This document shows, piece after piece, positions 8,849-16,157 of a DNA stretch of 64,000 nt. Both the position numbers and the translations under genes were made by a program. Within the stretch, counting starts at the first letter, position 1. Every line of letters begins with the position of its first letter. The stretch covers positions 1 to 64,000 of the forward strand of contig NZ_JANQBD010000023.1 in NCBI RefSeq assembly GCF_024722015.1, written 5' to 3'. The notes beneath the pieces were generated by a model, which saw nothing but the letters and a program-made list of their open reading frames with translations, had not been told where the DNA came from and made no database searches. This DNA is from Paenibacillus radicis (ex Xue et al. 2023) (GTDB lineage: Bacteria; Bacillota; Bacilli; Paenibacillales; NBRC-103111).

Positions 8849-9194
8849 AGTACCCCCCATCGATTTGACCATCGAACATAGATATTATTCAAGAATGAAA
8901 TGGACATTTAACCATTTTGCTTTTTCTACTCCCCTTCACATTCAAAAAGATAATAGTTGCCGCTGGCGCAGGCAAGCCTATTATTAGTTCAAGTTATTTT
9001 ATCATAACACTATACACTGTATCTCGGAATTTTGATTTTGAATTATTACTATTTAAATCGTCTGGGCGAAATTTTCCAGAGTCTCCTATCTTTCATATCA
9101 CTAAATTTACATATTGTATACAATCATTTTATATAGAGGTGATGAAACAAACTTATACTAATAATTAACCACCCTTAGAAAGGAGAGGTAAATC
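8849..9194. other. Intergenic region between the kinase and a rightward small-gene pair
   Basis: No gene is supported here. A leftward segment GAAGGGGAGTAG near 8930 resembles one box of the yybP-ykoY riboswitch, but the rest of that fold is not evident. AT-rich bases near 9000-9030 and 9110-9160 probably hold divergent promoters. Confidence 0.35.
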
Positions 9195-9323
9195 ATGCAT
9201 TTCTATTATTATGATGAAGACAAGGAACTCAATGAAGAGTCTGTTGAAAATTCTTCTCCCAAGAATGAAGTACAACCGATCGTGGTGTCCCTTCTTTATT
9301 TTAATGGAGTTATAGATGAGTAA
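9195..9323 (+). CDS. Small acidic protein, 42 aa
   Basis: AGAAAGGAGAGG stands about six bases before ATG at 9195, a very strong start. The 42-aa product is Tyr/Glu/Asp-rich (MHFYYYDEDKELNEE...) with a hydrophobic end. No family is recognised. A second small gene follows 33 bases later, so the two are probably co-transcribed. Confidence 0.6.
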   Translation: MHFYYYDEDKELNEESVENSSPKNEVQPIVVSLLYFNGVIDE

Positions 9324-9356
9324 TCGAATTTTGAAAAGAAACCTGGAGGAGACTGT

Positions 9357-9530
9357 ATGATCGTATTCGACGTAATTGTGAACGGACAGATTCAAGAAAC
9401 TTTACAGCCTAAAGATCAAAGACTTCAGGAAATGTATTGGTTCATGGTAGATCAAGTTCAACTTATTAAAGAGAAATACGGAGAAAACTTCCAGATTTCA
9501 AAAAGAACAATGGAGGTTTACCCTCAATAA
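9357..9530 (+). CDS. Small protein, 57 aa
   Basis: CTGGAGGAG is followed by ATG at 9357. The product begins with a beta-like segment (MIVFDVIVNGQI), then a helix containing MYWFMVDQVQLIKEKYG, and ends in a short strand-like tail. This is a compact, well-formed small fold, but I recognise no family. It is probably co-transcribed with the 42-aa gene just upstream. Confidence 0.6.
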   Translation: MIVFDVIVNGQIQETLQPKDQRLQEMYWFMVDQVQLIKEKYGENFQISKRTMEVYPQ

Positions 9531-9623
9531 ACGTTGATTTTCATTCACTTAGAGGTTGGCTTTCTTGCGAGACCCGAAAGGAAACCTCCGGTTCAAACTA
9601 TACGTTCTTATCTCAAAAAAAAT

Positions 9624-9648
9624 AGGTGAAGGAATAGTTCCTTCACCT
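9624..9648 (-). terminator. Terminator of the tgl gene
   Basis: AGGTGAAGGA-ATAG-TTCCTTCACCT is a perfect hairpin. Read leftward it is followed by an eight-T run, so it ends the tgl transcript. Confidence 0.85.
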
Positions 9649-9657
9649 GCCTTATCA

Positions 9658-10449
9658 CTATATTCGGATAGGTTTTCCCCCTATTGTTACCTTGACTCGA
9701 GAGAGCCGAGTTTTTGCTTGATGCTGCCGATAAAAATTAAAATTCAGCTCCTTGATGTTGTCGGTCAAGTAAGCTGATTTATTGCTGTCTTTCACTCTAT
9801 ACTTGTTCAGTGCTGCGATCATTTCGGTGTCAGACTTTATTCCAATGCCATGCCCATAATACTTACCATCTTCCAACAAAACAACGTTCTCCCCTCTCCA
9901 CCATGGAGTTACGGGAGAGAAATCGGGATTTTTGAAATACAGTAAATCACCAGCCTCGGCTTCCTCTTTATTATTTTTTTCCAATAGTCGTAAGTTGCTG
10001 TTTAAATGCCAGTCAAATATTAGCAAATCCGCGAACAGCTTATTAAATTCCTCGGGATCAATTGAATCCAATATCGCTTTGTATAAAACGATAACGACAG
10101 CGGTTGAGCACTCAAACGCATACTTTTTACCGTTCGAGAATATATCATTTATCGCATTTTGTGGAGTAACCCCATCCTTCAGCTGAAATCCTCCGGACTC
10201 CGTAAGTTTCCAAAAATCTTCATTGCAGCGTGATTCTTTAAAACTTGCGAAGCGGGCACCGGATTTACTCAGCAGCCGAGCGGCTGCCACAATTCGAGCC
10301 CGCATATGCAGCTCAAATATAAGCTCATCCACAGTTTCATAACGCTGTTCAGTAGGACTACTTTTCTTTTTTTGGAAAATGATCCGCTCCTGCTCGGAAA
10401 GCATACTCTCGTCGAAATCAGCAAGTTTGTTCCCGGCGATAACGATCAT
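9658..10449 (-). CDS. tgl: Protein-glutamine gamma-glutamyltransferase (spore-coat transglutaminase)
   Basis: The 263-aa product matches the Tgl family of Bacillales, which cross-links coat proteins such as GerQ through glutamine-lysine bonds late in sporulation. The catalytic Cys is C114 in KKYAFECSTAVVIVLYKA, and the conserved PWWRGENVVLLEDGKYYGHGIGI segment follows at about residues 183-207. The family is usually about 245 aa, so length is normal with a slightly longer N-terminus. The start has AAAGAGGGAT upstream. The gene stands alone and ends at a strong terminator. It shows the organism forms endospores. Confidence 0.92.
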   Translation of the reverse strand: MIVIAGNKLADFDESMLSEQERIIFQKKKSSPTEQRYETVDELIFELHMRARIVAAARLLSKSGARFASFKESRCNEDFWKLTESGGFQLKDGVTPQNAINDIFSNGKKYAFECSTAVVIVLYKAILDSIDPEEFNKLFADLLIFDWHLNSNLRLLEKNNKEEAEAGDLLYFKNPDFSPVTPWWRGENVVLLEDGKYYGHGIGIKSDTEMIAALNKYRVKDSNKSAYLTDNIKELNFNFYRQHQAKTRLSRVKVTIGGKPIRI

Positions 10450-10626
10450 GGGCTATCCCTCTTTTTCATGTAGTTTCTCTTAGTGTATGGCCCATTTTGG
10501 AATAGGTGACTGGAATCTCATTGACTGTTAATTTGTTAAATTATTCACAGAAGATTTTGGCTCAATCTGGTAGAATAATGTCGAATAATATCGAATAAGG
10601 ATGGATGCTCTCTGGACAACCAAGGC

Positions 10627-10791
10627 GTGACTCAAGAAGAACTATCGCTTCTCCTTTTCGGAAACAATGATAAGGCGCAAACTTTTGAGCTAACAAAAGA
10701 TAATGATTATTTACCAAGAGCGAAGCGGCGCAGAAAAAAGAAAGTATGGATAAATCGATTTTTTTACAAAGTAGAGAAGAAGTACTTGTGA
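10627..10791 (+). CDS. Small basic-tailed protein, 54 aa (start uncertain)
   Basis: A frame runs without stop from about 10579 to TGA at 10789-10791. The only standard start is GTG at 10627; a CTG at 10612 with GGATGG about nine bases upstream is an alternative giving 59 aa. The product is acidic at first, then very basic (RAKRRRKKKVWINRFFYK), suggesting nucleic-acid or membrane-surface binding. No family is recognised. Confidence 0.4.
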   Translation: MTQEELSLLLFGNNDKAQTFELTKDNDYLPRAKRRRKKKVWINRFFYKVEKKYL

Positions 10792-10865
10792 AGCCTCGTT
10801 CAATAACTGCAACTTTCTGGAAATACAGAGCGTATACTTAATAACCAAGTAAAAGGAGATTGTTT

Positions 10866-11021
10866 ATGAACCCCTCTGCGCTTTGTATGATTGGTGTTGC
10901 ATGTTTAGGGTTTGCTTTCGCAGGAAAGGATCTTTGGAACTCAGCTCCTGCGTTTGGTTGGCTCCTTGCTGTGTTCTTTTTCTCAGGCGCTTTTTTTAGT
11001 GCCCTTAAAAGAAGACGCTAA
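10866..11021 (+). CDS. Small two-helix membrane protein, 51 aa
   Basis: AAAAGGAGAT sits five bases before ATG at 10866. The product has two hydrophobic helices (about residues 4-18 and 26-46) separated by a short GKDLWNS loop, and ends with Lys-Arg-Arg-Arg, giving a positive tail at the cytoplasmic side. No family is recognised. A terminator follows at 11077-11127. Confidence 0.55.
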   Translation: MNPSALCMIGVACLGFAFAGKDLWNSAPAFGWLLAVFFFSGAFFSALKRRR

Positions 11022-11076
11022 TGACACAACCTCTAGAAGAACGTGCCCCGCTAACGACCATTGCCAGGATCATGAA

Positions 11077-11127
11077 AAAAGATTGCCAACCATCTACCCA
11101 AACGGGCTCGATAAGCGGCAATCTTTT
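11077..11127 (+). terminator. Terminator after the 51-aa membrane-protein gene
   Basis: AAAAGATTGCC pairs with GGCAATCTTTT over a 29-base loop and is followed by TATTTC. It lies between a rightward and a leftward small gene and could serve both. Confidence 0.6.
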
Positions 11128-11140
11128 ATTTCATTTAGCC

Positions 11141-11293
11141 TTACTTAACTAGTGCGAAATAAATGACATACAACCAACTCAGCAGGCCGTGAATAATAGC
11201 CCAGAGAATGGATTTATTTGTAGTGTAGGATATAACCATTGCCAATGCTGTACCGAAGCTGATACCGGTCTTGACGTAATCTGAACCTTTCAA
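11141..11293 (-). CDS. Small membrane protein, 50 aa, TTG start
   Basis: AAGGGGTGACGAAA precedes TTG at 11293. The product has a polar start (KGSDYVKTG), then a hydrophobic helix (ISFGTALAMVISYT), a short loop TNKS and a second helix (ILWAIIHGLLSWLYVIYFAL). The paired-helix layout is like many short Paenibacillus membrane proteins of unknown role. It converges with the gene ending at 11021. Confidence 0.55.
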   Translation of the reverse strand: MKGSDYVKTGISFGTALAMVISYTTNKSILWAIIHGLLSWLYVIYFALVK

Positions 11294-11404
11294 TTTCGTC
11301 ACCCCTTAAGAAGATTATTGCCAACTTTTATTATTTATCATCGCTATAGAATCATTTCCCTTCATAATCCTTCCGTTTAGATAATATTCGCATGTATACG
11401 AAAA

Positions 11405-11429
11405 TAGCCCATTCGAAATAAATGAGCTA
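11405..11429 (-). terminator. Probable terminator of the excisionase-like gene
   Basis: TAGCTCATT and AATGGGCTA arms (one mismatch) read leftward and are followed by TTTTCG. It lies 41 bases beyond the gene ending at 11470. Confidence 0.5.
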
Positions 11430-11469
11430 CATTATGTTTTCAACCATAGATAAGTGGAACTGTTTAAGT

Positions 11470-11703
11470 TTATCTTTCTGTTTTTAATAAGGCTTCGATT
11501 TCGCTTTTCAACAATAAATATCTATGGGCACTTCTCATAACTTTAACTTTTGTAAGTCCTTTTTCAACTACATATTCCTTCATCTTGTCCTTGGACAGGT
11601 TAAATAAATTTCCCGCCTCAGTAACTGTCATCACTTCTTTGTTGCTTGTGTTTTCGAAAGTCTTTTTCAATTTTTGATTCCAATCCTCAAAGACTGCCAT
11701 CAT
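11470..11703 (-). CDS. Small helix-turn-helix (excisionase-like) protein
   Basis: The 77-aa product has a MerR/excisionase-type winged helix: MTVTEAGNLFNLSKDKMKEYVVEKGL (here shortened) at about residues 25-50, then a basic wing (KVKVMRSAHRYLL) and the helix KSEIEALLK. Proteins of this shape bind DNA, as excisionases or small regulators. No integrase lies nearby in the window, so a recombination role has no support. The start has AGAGGGGGCAT upstream of paired ATG codons, either of which could be used. Confidence 0.65.
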   Translation of the reverse strand: MMAVFEDWNQKLKKTFENTSNKEVMTVTEAGNLFNLSKDKMKEYVVEKGLTKVKVMRSAHRYLLLKSEIEALLKTER

Positions 11704-11945
11704 GTATGCCCCCTCTTCTTTGAAAAGAATATAACTGTTACTTATTAAACAGAACTATTCTCCGCATCTGCTGTACTTTAACCTAGTATACCATGTATTG
11801 ACCAATAAACTGTAAAACAAACGAAAAGTATAACTGCTCGCTTATTGGCCGCCACAATTAATATTTCTTTTACGTATGGCTAATACTCCAATTACATTCG
11901 CCAATTACAATGAAGACATCTCAGGGTGCCGGAGGTATCGATATT

Positions 11946-12122
11946 ATGAGGAAAACAAAATTACTTGCGATTATCTGCTTGGCTTCTTTATCTATCCTGG
12001 TTATAAACGAACTGAAAAGTAATTTCGTACTCGTAAATCCTATCCCAGCCGATCCATTTGAATATGAATTTGAGCTGTTAAATGGACAAGTCATAGCAAA
12101 TCCATACGGCGTTACAAAATAA
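11946..12122 (+). CDS. Small exported or membrane-anchored protein, 58 aa
   Basis: GGAGGT lies nine bases before ATG at 11946; a longer frame from 11910 lacks such a site. The product begins MRKTK, then a hydrophobic helix (LLAIICLASLSILVI), then a polar C-terminus of about 37 residues containing NPIPADPFEYEFELLNG. It looks like a signal anchor with an outside tail. No family is recognised. A terminator follows. Confidence 0.55.
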   Translation: MRKTKLLAIICLASLSILVINELKSNFVLVNPIPADPFEYEFELLNGQVIANPYGVTK

Positions 12123-12146
12123 TAACTTTCGGAATTCAGATTCCTA

Positions 12147-12178
12147 AGAGGGCCGCAAAAACGGTTCTCTTTTTTTAA
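12147..12178 (+). terminator. Terminator after the 58-aa gene
   Basis: AGAGGGCCG and CGGTTCTCT arms with a short CAAAAA loop are followed by seven T. Confidence 0.75.
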
Positions 12179-12255
12179 ATTTAATTAGTGTTAATACCTT
12201 ATTTATTTGGTAAAATTAACCTAATGGGTTCGAATCCATAAAGGAGATGTTTATC

Positions 12256-12414
12256 GTGAGTAATGATTACCAAAAACCAGTTTACTATGATGGAAGCGGC
12301 GTCCTCTCATGGCCTGTCAGATTATTTGAAATCAAGGATTTAGTGATCAAGCCCGCTAATATTGCAATTGAACCCCTGCTTTTTCCTGTATTTCCTCATC
12401 CTATCCAGTCTTAG
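12256..12414 (+). CDS. Small protein, 52 aa, GTG start
   Basis: AAGGAGATG precedes GTG at 12256. The product has a polar first half (SNDYQKPVYYDGSGVLSWPV) and a more hydrophobic, proline-rich end. No family is recognised. It stands alone between two other small genes. Confidence 0.5.
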   Translation: MSNDYQKPVYYDGSGVLSWPVRLFEIKDLVIKPANIAIEPLLFPVFPHPIQS

Positions 12415-12617
12415 AATTTTTCCATTTATTCTCACGCTGAACTTAATGTTAACTTCATTATATTATGTTATACACAGACCGATATATTACAGCAGAAGAG
12501 TTGATTAGGGGGCTTCCTGCCCTCTTTTTTTATTTCACAAAAGTTCATTAAATTTGGATATTCAGTTTATAGTTGGTTACCCTAAGATTAAAAACCACAC
12601 TGCATAAGGAGTATATT

Positions 12618-13070
12618 ATGATTAGTAATCGTGAAATTAAGGGCCAGATCGATGAGCTGACTGAGCATAATCAAATGCTGACTCAAGAGCTGCAAGAAAT
12701 TAAAGAAATGCTGCAAAATCAGGACTCTAGCCAGAAGCAAGCACAAAATAAAAATAAAAGCGATCAACAAAATCAAAGCAGTAATAGCAGCAGTGACAAT
12801 CAAAGTGATAGCGGCGGAAATCAAAACGAAAGTAACGATAATCAAATTTTTAATATCGCCAATGATTTTATAAAACTTAAAGGTTTAATAAGCAGTCTAG
12901 AAAAGAAAATGCAAGATTACACTTCAAATAGTTCGAATAGCTCCAATAATAAAAGTTTAACCGAAGAGGACGTTATCAACTTAATGCTAACTATGATGAA
13001 TGGAATGATTGATTGGACAGTGGATTTTGTATCCAGTCAGAATAATAAAACGTCCAGCCCTCTTCAGTAG
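12618..13070 (+). CDS. Coiled-coil protein with a Gln/Asn/Ser-rich middle, 150 aa
   Basis: ATAAGGAG lies about eight bases before ATG at 12618; a longer frame to 12573 is not needed. Residues 1-35 form a coiled coil (EIKGQIDELTEHNQMLTQEL), residues 36-80 are a low-complexity Q/N/S/D-rich linker, then comes a second helix (FIKLKGLISSLEKKMQDY), and a Met-rich C-terminal helix (VINLMLTMMNGMIDWTVDFV). This shape suggests a self-associating or surface protein, possibly of the spore; no family is recognised. A terminator follows. Confidence 0.65.
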   Translation: MISNREIKGQIDELTEHNQMLTQELQEIKEMLQNQDSSQKQAQNKNKSDQQNQSSNSSSDNQSDSGGNQNESNDNQIFNIANDFIKLKGLISSLEKKMQDYTSNSSNSSNNKSLTEEDVINLMLTMMNGMIDWTVDFVSSQNNKTSSPLQ

Positions 13071-13092
13071 CTTCAACTATATATGACTAAAT

Positions 13093-13126
13093 GGACCTGA
13101 CCCTGTAGGGGGAAAGGTCTATTTTT
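13093..13126 (+). terminator. Terminator after the Gln/Asn-rich gene
   Basis: GGACCTGACCC and a GGGGAAAGGTCT-type arm pair, followed by ATTTTTTA. Confidence 0.65.
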
Positions 13127-13195
13127 TATGACAAATAATATTTATTAAGAAATCTGTTAATAATGGATACTATCTACTGGAAGGATGTGCTGTTT

Positions 13196-13453
13196 ATGAA
13201 AACAATCAAGCGTATTCCGCTGCTGTATCCTATTTTTTTCACCTCACAGCTTGTTAAATATACAGGAATTATTATTTTCCTTATCGTCTGCTCGATTCCT
13301 AAAGGAAGCTATCATTTTACCCGCTACGCTTTAGGTTACTGGAGATGTGACTGCTGCAACAAAACTTATTGGGCAAACCATGAATACTCCTTATCAGGCC
13401 ATTCCGATCATAAAAACTGCCACAATTGCTATAGCCCCAAATATATGGACTGA
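13196..13453 (+). CDS. Small membrane protein with a zinc-ribbon-like Cys cluster, 85 aa
   Basis: GGAAGGATG stands upstream of ATG at 13196; the frame extends back to 13163 without a better site. The N-terminus is basic, followed by a hydrophobic segment (about residues 20-33, YTGIIIFLIVCSIP). The C-terminal half has C-D-C-C and C-H-N-C pairs with nearby His residues, a pattern of zinc binding. It may be a membrane-tethered zinc protein. No family is recognised. Confidence 0.5.
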   Translation: MKTIKRIPLLYPIFFTSQLVKYTGIIIFLIVCSIPKGSYHFTRYALGYWRCDCCNKTYWANHEYSLSGHSDHKNCHNCYSPKYMD

Positions 13454-13478
13454 AATGAATGTATGAGTCCAATAGAAT

Positions 13479-13513
13479 GGCCCTCAATCCTTTACATCGG
13501 AGGATCAAGGGCC
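13479..13513 (+). terminator. Bidirectional terminator between convergent small genes
   Basis: GGCCCTCAATCCT pairs with AGGATCAAGGGCC with two mismatched bases between two perfect stem parts. Confidence 0.6.
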
Positions 13514-13520
13514 TAATTAT

Positions 13521-13724
13521 TTATTTAGCTTTGCCAAAGCTATTAATACCTACCACTTTACAAATATAGCGGCCATCCAGCTCTTTTCGTAAAACTTCCC
13601 AAAAAACATTCGTTTGCCCCTCCATCTGGCCGCGTGATTTAAACACTTTTCCTTTAGGCAACTCCACTTTGGATCTCACTTTAAGCGTCTCAATATCTCC
13701 GAGTTCATAGCCTATTTCTATCAT
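13521..13724 (-). CDS. Small basic protein, 67 aa
   Basis: The frame starts MIEIGYELGDIETLKVRSKV and has a beta-rich, basic composition with a central loop (SRGQMEGQTNVFWEVLRKEL). The ATG is preceded by AAGGAGATAACG. No family is recognised. It converges on the zinc-ribbon-like gene and they share a terminator. Confidence 0.5.
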   Translation of the reverse strand: MIEIGYELGDIETLKVRSKVELPKGKVFKSRGQMEGQTNVFWEVLRKELDGRYICKVVGINSFGKAK

Positions 13725-13954
13725 CGTTATCTCCTTGTTGTGGGAACCGGTTATTTGGGTTTGGTCAATATGTTCGAATGCATACTCTTAGTACTAACTT
13801 TCATATATTCGACAATATTTGGAATTTTCCTTTTTATTTAATTATTAATTAAATTGTCAGAATCTTTAAAATAATTAGCTTGACTTGAAAATGCTTACAA
13901 ATATAAGCTTTATTTGTAATATTCTTTAGAGAAAAAATTAGGAGAGTGACTGTT

Positions 13955-14179
13955 ATGAGTAATTATGTGCTAAAGACTGAGGTAGAGATCGATCCGTCAA
14001 ACAGCTGCCTTGATGATTACAACAGATTCATTACACTATCATCTAAAGAGCTAGACACTCTCCAAAAGGATAACACTTCAGAGCTTCACAAACTCCAAAT
14101 TGAATTTGACAATCTTCTGGATGAATTAAGATCAATGATCAAGACTTATCCATCAACCAGCTACTTAAATTGTGCTTGA
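13955..14179 (+). CDS. Small helical protein, 74 aa
   Basis: TTAGGAGAG precedes ATG at 13955 with normal spacing; a GTG at 13946 is too close to that site. The product has a long predicted helix with heptad-like leucines (LSSKELDTLQKDNTSELHKL and on), so a short coiled coil is likely. No family is recognised. A strong terminator follows. Confidence 0.5.
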   Translation: MSNYVLKTEVEIDPSNSCLDDYNRFITLSSKELDTLQKDNTSELHKLQIEFDNLLDELRSMIKTYPSTSYLNCA

Positions 14180-14213
14180 CCCTAACTATGCTTACTAACA
14201 TTATATTAATGTG

Positions 14214-14249
14214 AAGACCTGACCCCGTTTAAAGAGTCAGGTCTTTTGT
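14214..14249 (+). terminator. Terminator after the 74-aa gene
   Basis: AAGACCTGAC and GTCAGGTCTT arms form a perfect 10-bp stem, followed by TTG. Confidence 0.8.
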
Positions 14250-14259
14250 ACATAAAAAA

Positions 14260-14286
14260 CCCCTCTTATTAATATAATTCGAGGGG
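14260..14286 (-). terminator. Terminator of the leftward 79-aa gene
   Basis: CCCCTC and GAGGGG arms; read leftward they are followed by a G then six T. It lies 14 bases beyond the gene's stop. Confidence 0.7.
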
Positions 14287-14299
14287 ATTGTCATCTATT

Positions 14300-14539
14300 T
14301 TATAAATTGCTCATGCGTTCGCTTTTGTATTTCTTCAATCCATTACATGCTGTTTCCAATTGGCTATATACATGAGCTTCACGGGATGAATCTGTCATCA
14401 TCTCACAGGCCCGTACCAGACTATCAATGACACTGAATAGCTCAGGGTCCGTTCGATAACAATCGAATGTTAAATCCTGCATCTCTTCGAGCTTTTCCTT
14501 ATATCCTGCATAAGTATTCCATTGCATCATGTTAATCAA
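14300..14539 (-). CDS. Small helical protein, 79 aa
   Basis: TAGGAGAAGGGAA precedes a TTG at 14539; ATG codons four and five residues later are alternatives. The product is mostly helical by composition with many Glu, Lys and Met and two Cys. No domain is recognised. It is flanked by its own terminator. Confidence 0.5.
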   Translation of the reverse strand: MINMMQWNTYAGYKEKLEEMQDLTFDCYRTDPELFSVIDSLVRACEMMTDSSREAHVYSQLETACNGLKKYKSERMSNL

Positions 14540-14596
14540 TTCCCTTCTCCTAAGAATGAATTAAATTAATACATAATATATAAGGTTTAGTGTGTC

Positions 14597-14701
14597 TTAA
14601 TTATCATTGTAGCGCTTACAATAATATTTTACAATATCTTTCAAAAATATATTAATCCAAAGCTCGTCTTTATGAAACATAGTAAACTGCTTCTTATCCA
14701 T
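14597..14701 (-). CDS. Possible 34-aa peptide
   Basis: ATAGGAGGG lies 11 bases before ATG at 14701, an unusually strong site for so short a frame. The product is MDKKQFTMFHKDELW followed by a hydrophobic NIFLKDIVKYY part and a basic tail. There is no recognised family; translation is a guess from the ribosome binding site alone. Confidence 0.35.
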   Translation of the reverse strand: MDKKQFTMFHKDELWINIFLKDIVKYYCKRYNDN

Positions 14702-14864
14702 CTGGCAGCTTCCCTCCTATAAACCTTCCCCAAGGCCCATGACTTTGGGTGTAGTTCTTTTTACTCATTAATATGCTAAAAATATGCTATAATCAAGAAA
14801 TTAACACAATTCTAATGATTTTTTTATTTTTAGCTTCACTATTATAGAAAAAGGCTGATTACTT

Positions 14865-15299
14865 ATGTCTAAAGCAAACAAAAGAGAATATTTTCGGATA
14901 GGACTAAAAATCCCACTCTCGGCTCAATTAAAAATTGTCGGCATTAACAATATTTTAGTCGATACCAAATATGCCCGTATTTTTGTAACCGATATTAGCG
15001 CAGGCGGTTTACGCGTCCACTCTAAATTAGACCTTCCCCTAAATATAGACCTGCTCCTGGAATTTATGTTTTCACTGTTTCATAGTGAATTGAAGGTTCT
15101 CGGTACTATCGTACGAAAGTCTGTCATATCGTCCTCCATGTACGAGTACGGAATCCGGTTCTCCTTGGATGAAAACCAGCATACTCTGCTTATGGGACAT
15201 TTGAACCTTCTAAGCATTCGTCTGAGGCAATCCAATATTATTTCGAGCTGCAGCTTCTGTTCAGAGGAAGAAATGAAGCAATTTTATTCGGCTAAGTAA
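14865..15299 (+). CDS. PilZ-domain protein (c-di-GMP binding)
   Basis: The 144-aa product carries both PilZ signature parts: an N-terminal basic motif (KREYFR, residues about 6-11) and D-I-S-A-G-G at about 46-51 (N/D-x-S-x-x-G). PilZ proteins bind cyclic di-GMP and pass the signal to motility or envelope targets. The rest is a normal PilZ beta-barrel, followed by an extra helical tail with a C-S-F-C pair. It stands alone. The leftward MHYT kinase in this window has no GGDEF/EAL part, so any link is only inference. Confidence 0.8.
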   Translation: MSKANKREYFRIGLKIPLSAQLKIVGINNILVDTKYARIFVTDISAGGLRVHSKLDLPLNIDLLLEFMFSLFHSELKVLGTIVRKSVISSSMYEYGIRFSLDENQHTLLMGHLNLLSIRLRQSNIISSCSFCSEEEMKQFYSAK

Positions 15300-15315
15300 T
15301 TCCGATAATATGAAA

Positions 15316-15339
15316 AAGAGGCAGCGCTAAAGCTGCCCC
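15316..15339 (-). terminator. Terminator of the leftward coiled-coil gene
   Basis: GGCAGC and GCTGCC arms around GCTAAA; read leftward they are followed by TCTTTTTC. Confidence 0.65.
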
Positions 15340-15388
15340 TACTATCCCAAACATTCATTTTCCAATCACAGCTACACCTATAACCTAT

Positions 15389-15652
15389 TTACTCCCTTAA
15401 AGCGTCTTTCAGCTTAGTAGACATGCTGCTGCTAAGCGTCTTGTTGTAGTATAAATCCCGCAGCTTCTTCACTTCCTGCTTTAAACGAACGTTCTCTGTT
15501 TCTAATGCATTCAGCTGATCCAGCTTCAGAGCTTGCTGTTCAGAAGCATCAATCCATTGTACAAGATCCGGGTTTTCATAGCCCGCATCTTTACACAGCT
15601 GCTCCAATGCAGCTCGTAGTTGTTTATAATTGGCCTGGTATGTCTCTGGCAT
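15389..15652 (-). CDS. Small coiled-coil protein, 87 aa
   Basis: Residues 40-72 contain a leucine-heptad coiled coil (LDQLNALETENVRLKQEVKK). The N-terminal half looks like a helical bundle with one Cys. No family is recognised; the E-N-x-R-L-K-x-E-V pattern is like small regulators or division accessory proteins, but that is weak. The gene is alone between two terminators. Confidence 0.6.
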   Translation of the reverse strand: MPETYQANYKQLRAALEQLCKDAGYENPDLVQWIDASEQQALKLDQLNALETENVRLKQEVKKLRDLYYNKTLSSSMSTKLKDALRE

Positions 15653-15833
15653 CGGTTGCCTCCACTTTACATTACTTCATCTTTAGTACTGATCTTGAAG
15701 CCTACATCCTGTACGTTCAAGGCTTAATATAAAAAGTTTACCACATTGCTCCCATTCCCTCCACACTGAACAGGAAAAAATCCATTCTGGCAACATAAAT
15801 CGGCTTTTCAAGGGTCAGTAATGATCAAAAAAA

Positions 15834-15863
15834 AAGCATCCCTCCAATAGAAGAGAGACGCTT
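15834..15863 (-). terminator. Terminator of the Cys-rich small gene
   Basis: AAGCGTCTCTC and GGAGGGATGCTT pair imperfectly; read leftward a run of nine T follows. Confidence 0.65.
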
Positions 15864-15881
15864 TATTCGCCTTTATTAAGG

Positions 15882-16088
15882 CTAGACGTAAGCCTTGCCT
15901 CTGGTAAGAATACATGGAACACCTTTGCCAACCGCCCCGGGCTGTGACATTTTCTCCAGATAACGGAGCCCACGTTCACATTTTCTGCATTTATTGCATA
16001 CATCGGAGGTCACTACCTTCATGTTAAAACGCTGCTTATCACCATTAGGCGGTGGCGTATTTTTCTTCTTCACTTTTTTGCCGCTCAT
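15882..16088 (-). CDS. Small basic Cys-containing protein, 68 aa
   Basis: GAGGTGA lies about five bases before ATG at 16088. The product is very basic at the N-terminus (SGKKVKKKN), then has C-N-K-C-R-K-C, an arrangement that could hold zinc, and a later Cys. The end is Gly/Pro rich. No family is recognised. Its basic nature suggests RNA or ribosome binding, which is inference. Confidence 0.5.
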   Translation of the reverse strand: MSGKKVKKKNTPPPNGDKQRFNMKVVTSDVCNKCRKCERGLRYLEKMSQPGAVGKGVPCILTRGKAYV

Positions 16089-16157
16089 CACGTTCACCTC
16101 AACATAAGTATTGATGTATACTATGTGACTTGAGGCGAATTGGCTACAGAAGGAGCG

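Noticed and set aside
8640-8990. A yybP-ykoY or c-di-GMP riboswitch in the kinase leader
   Set aside because: Only single short boxes such as GGGGAGTAG match; the paired stems that define these classes are not visible.
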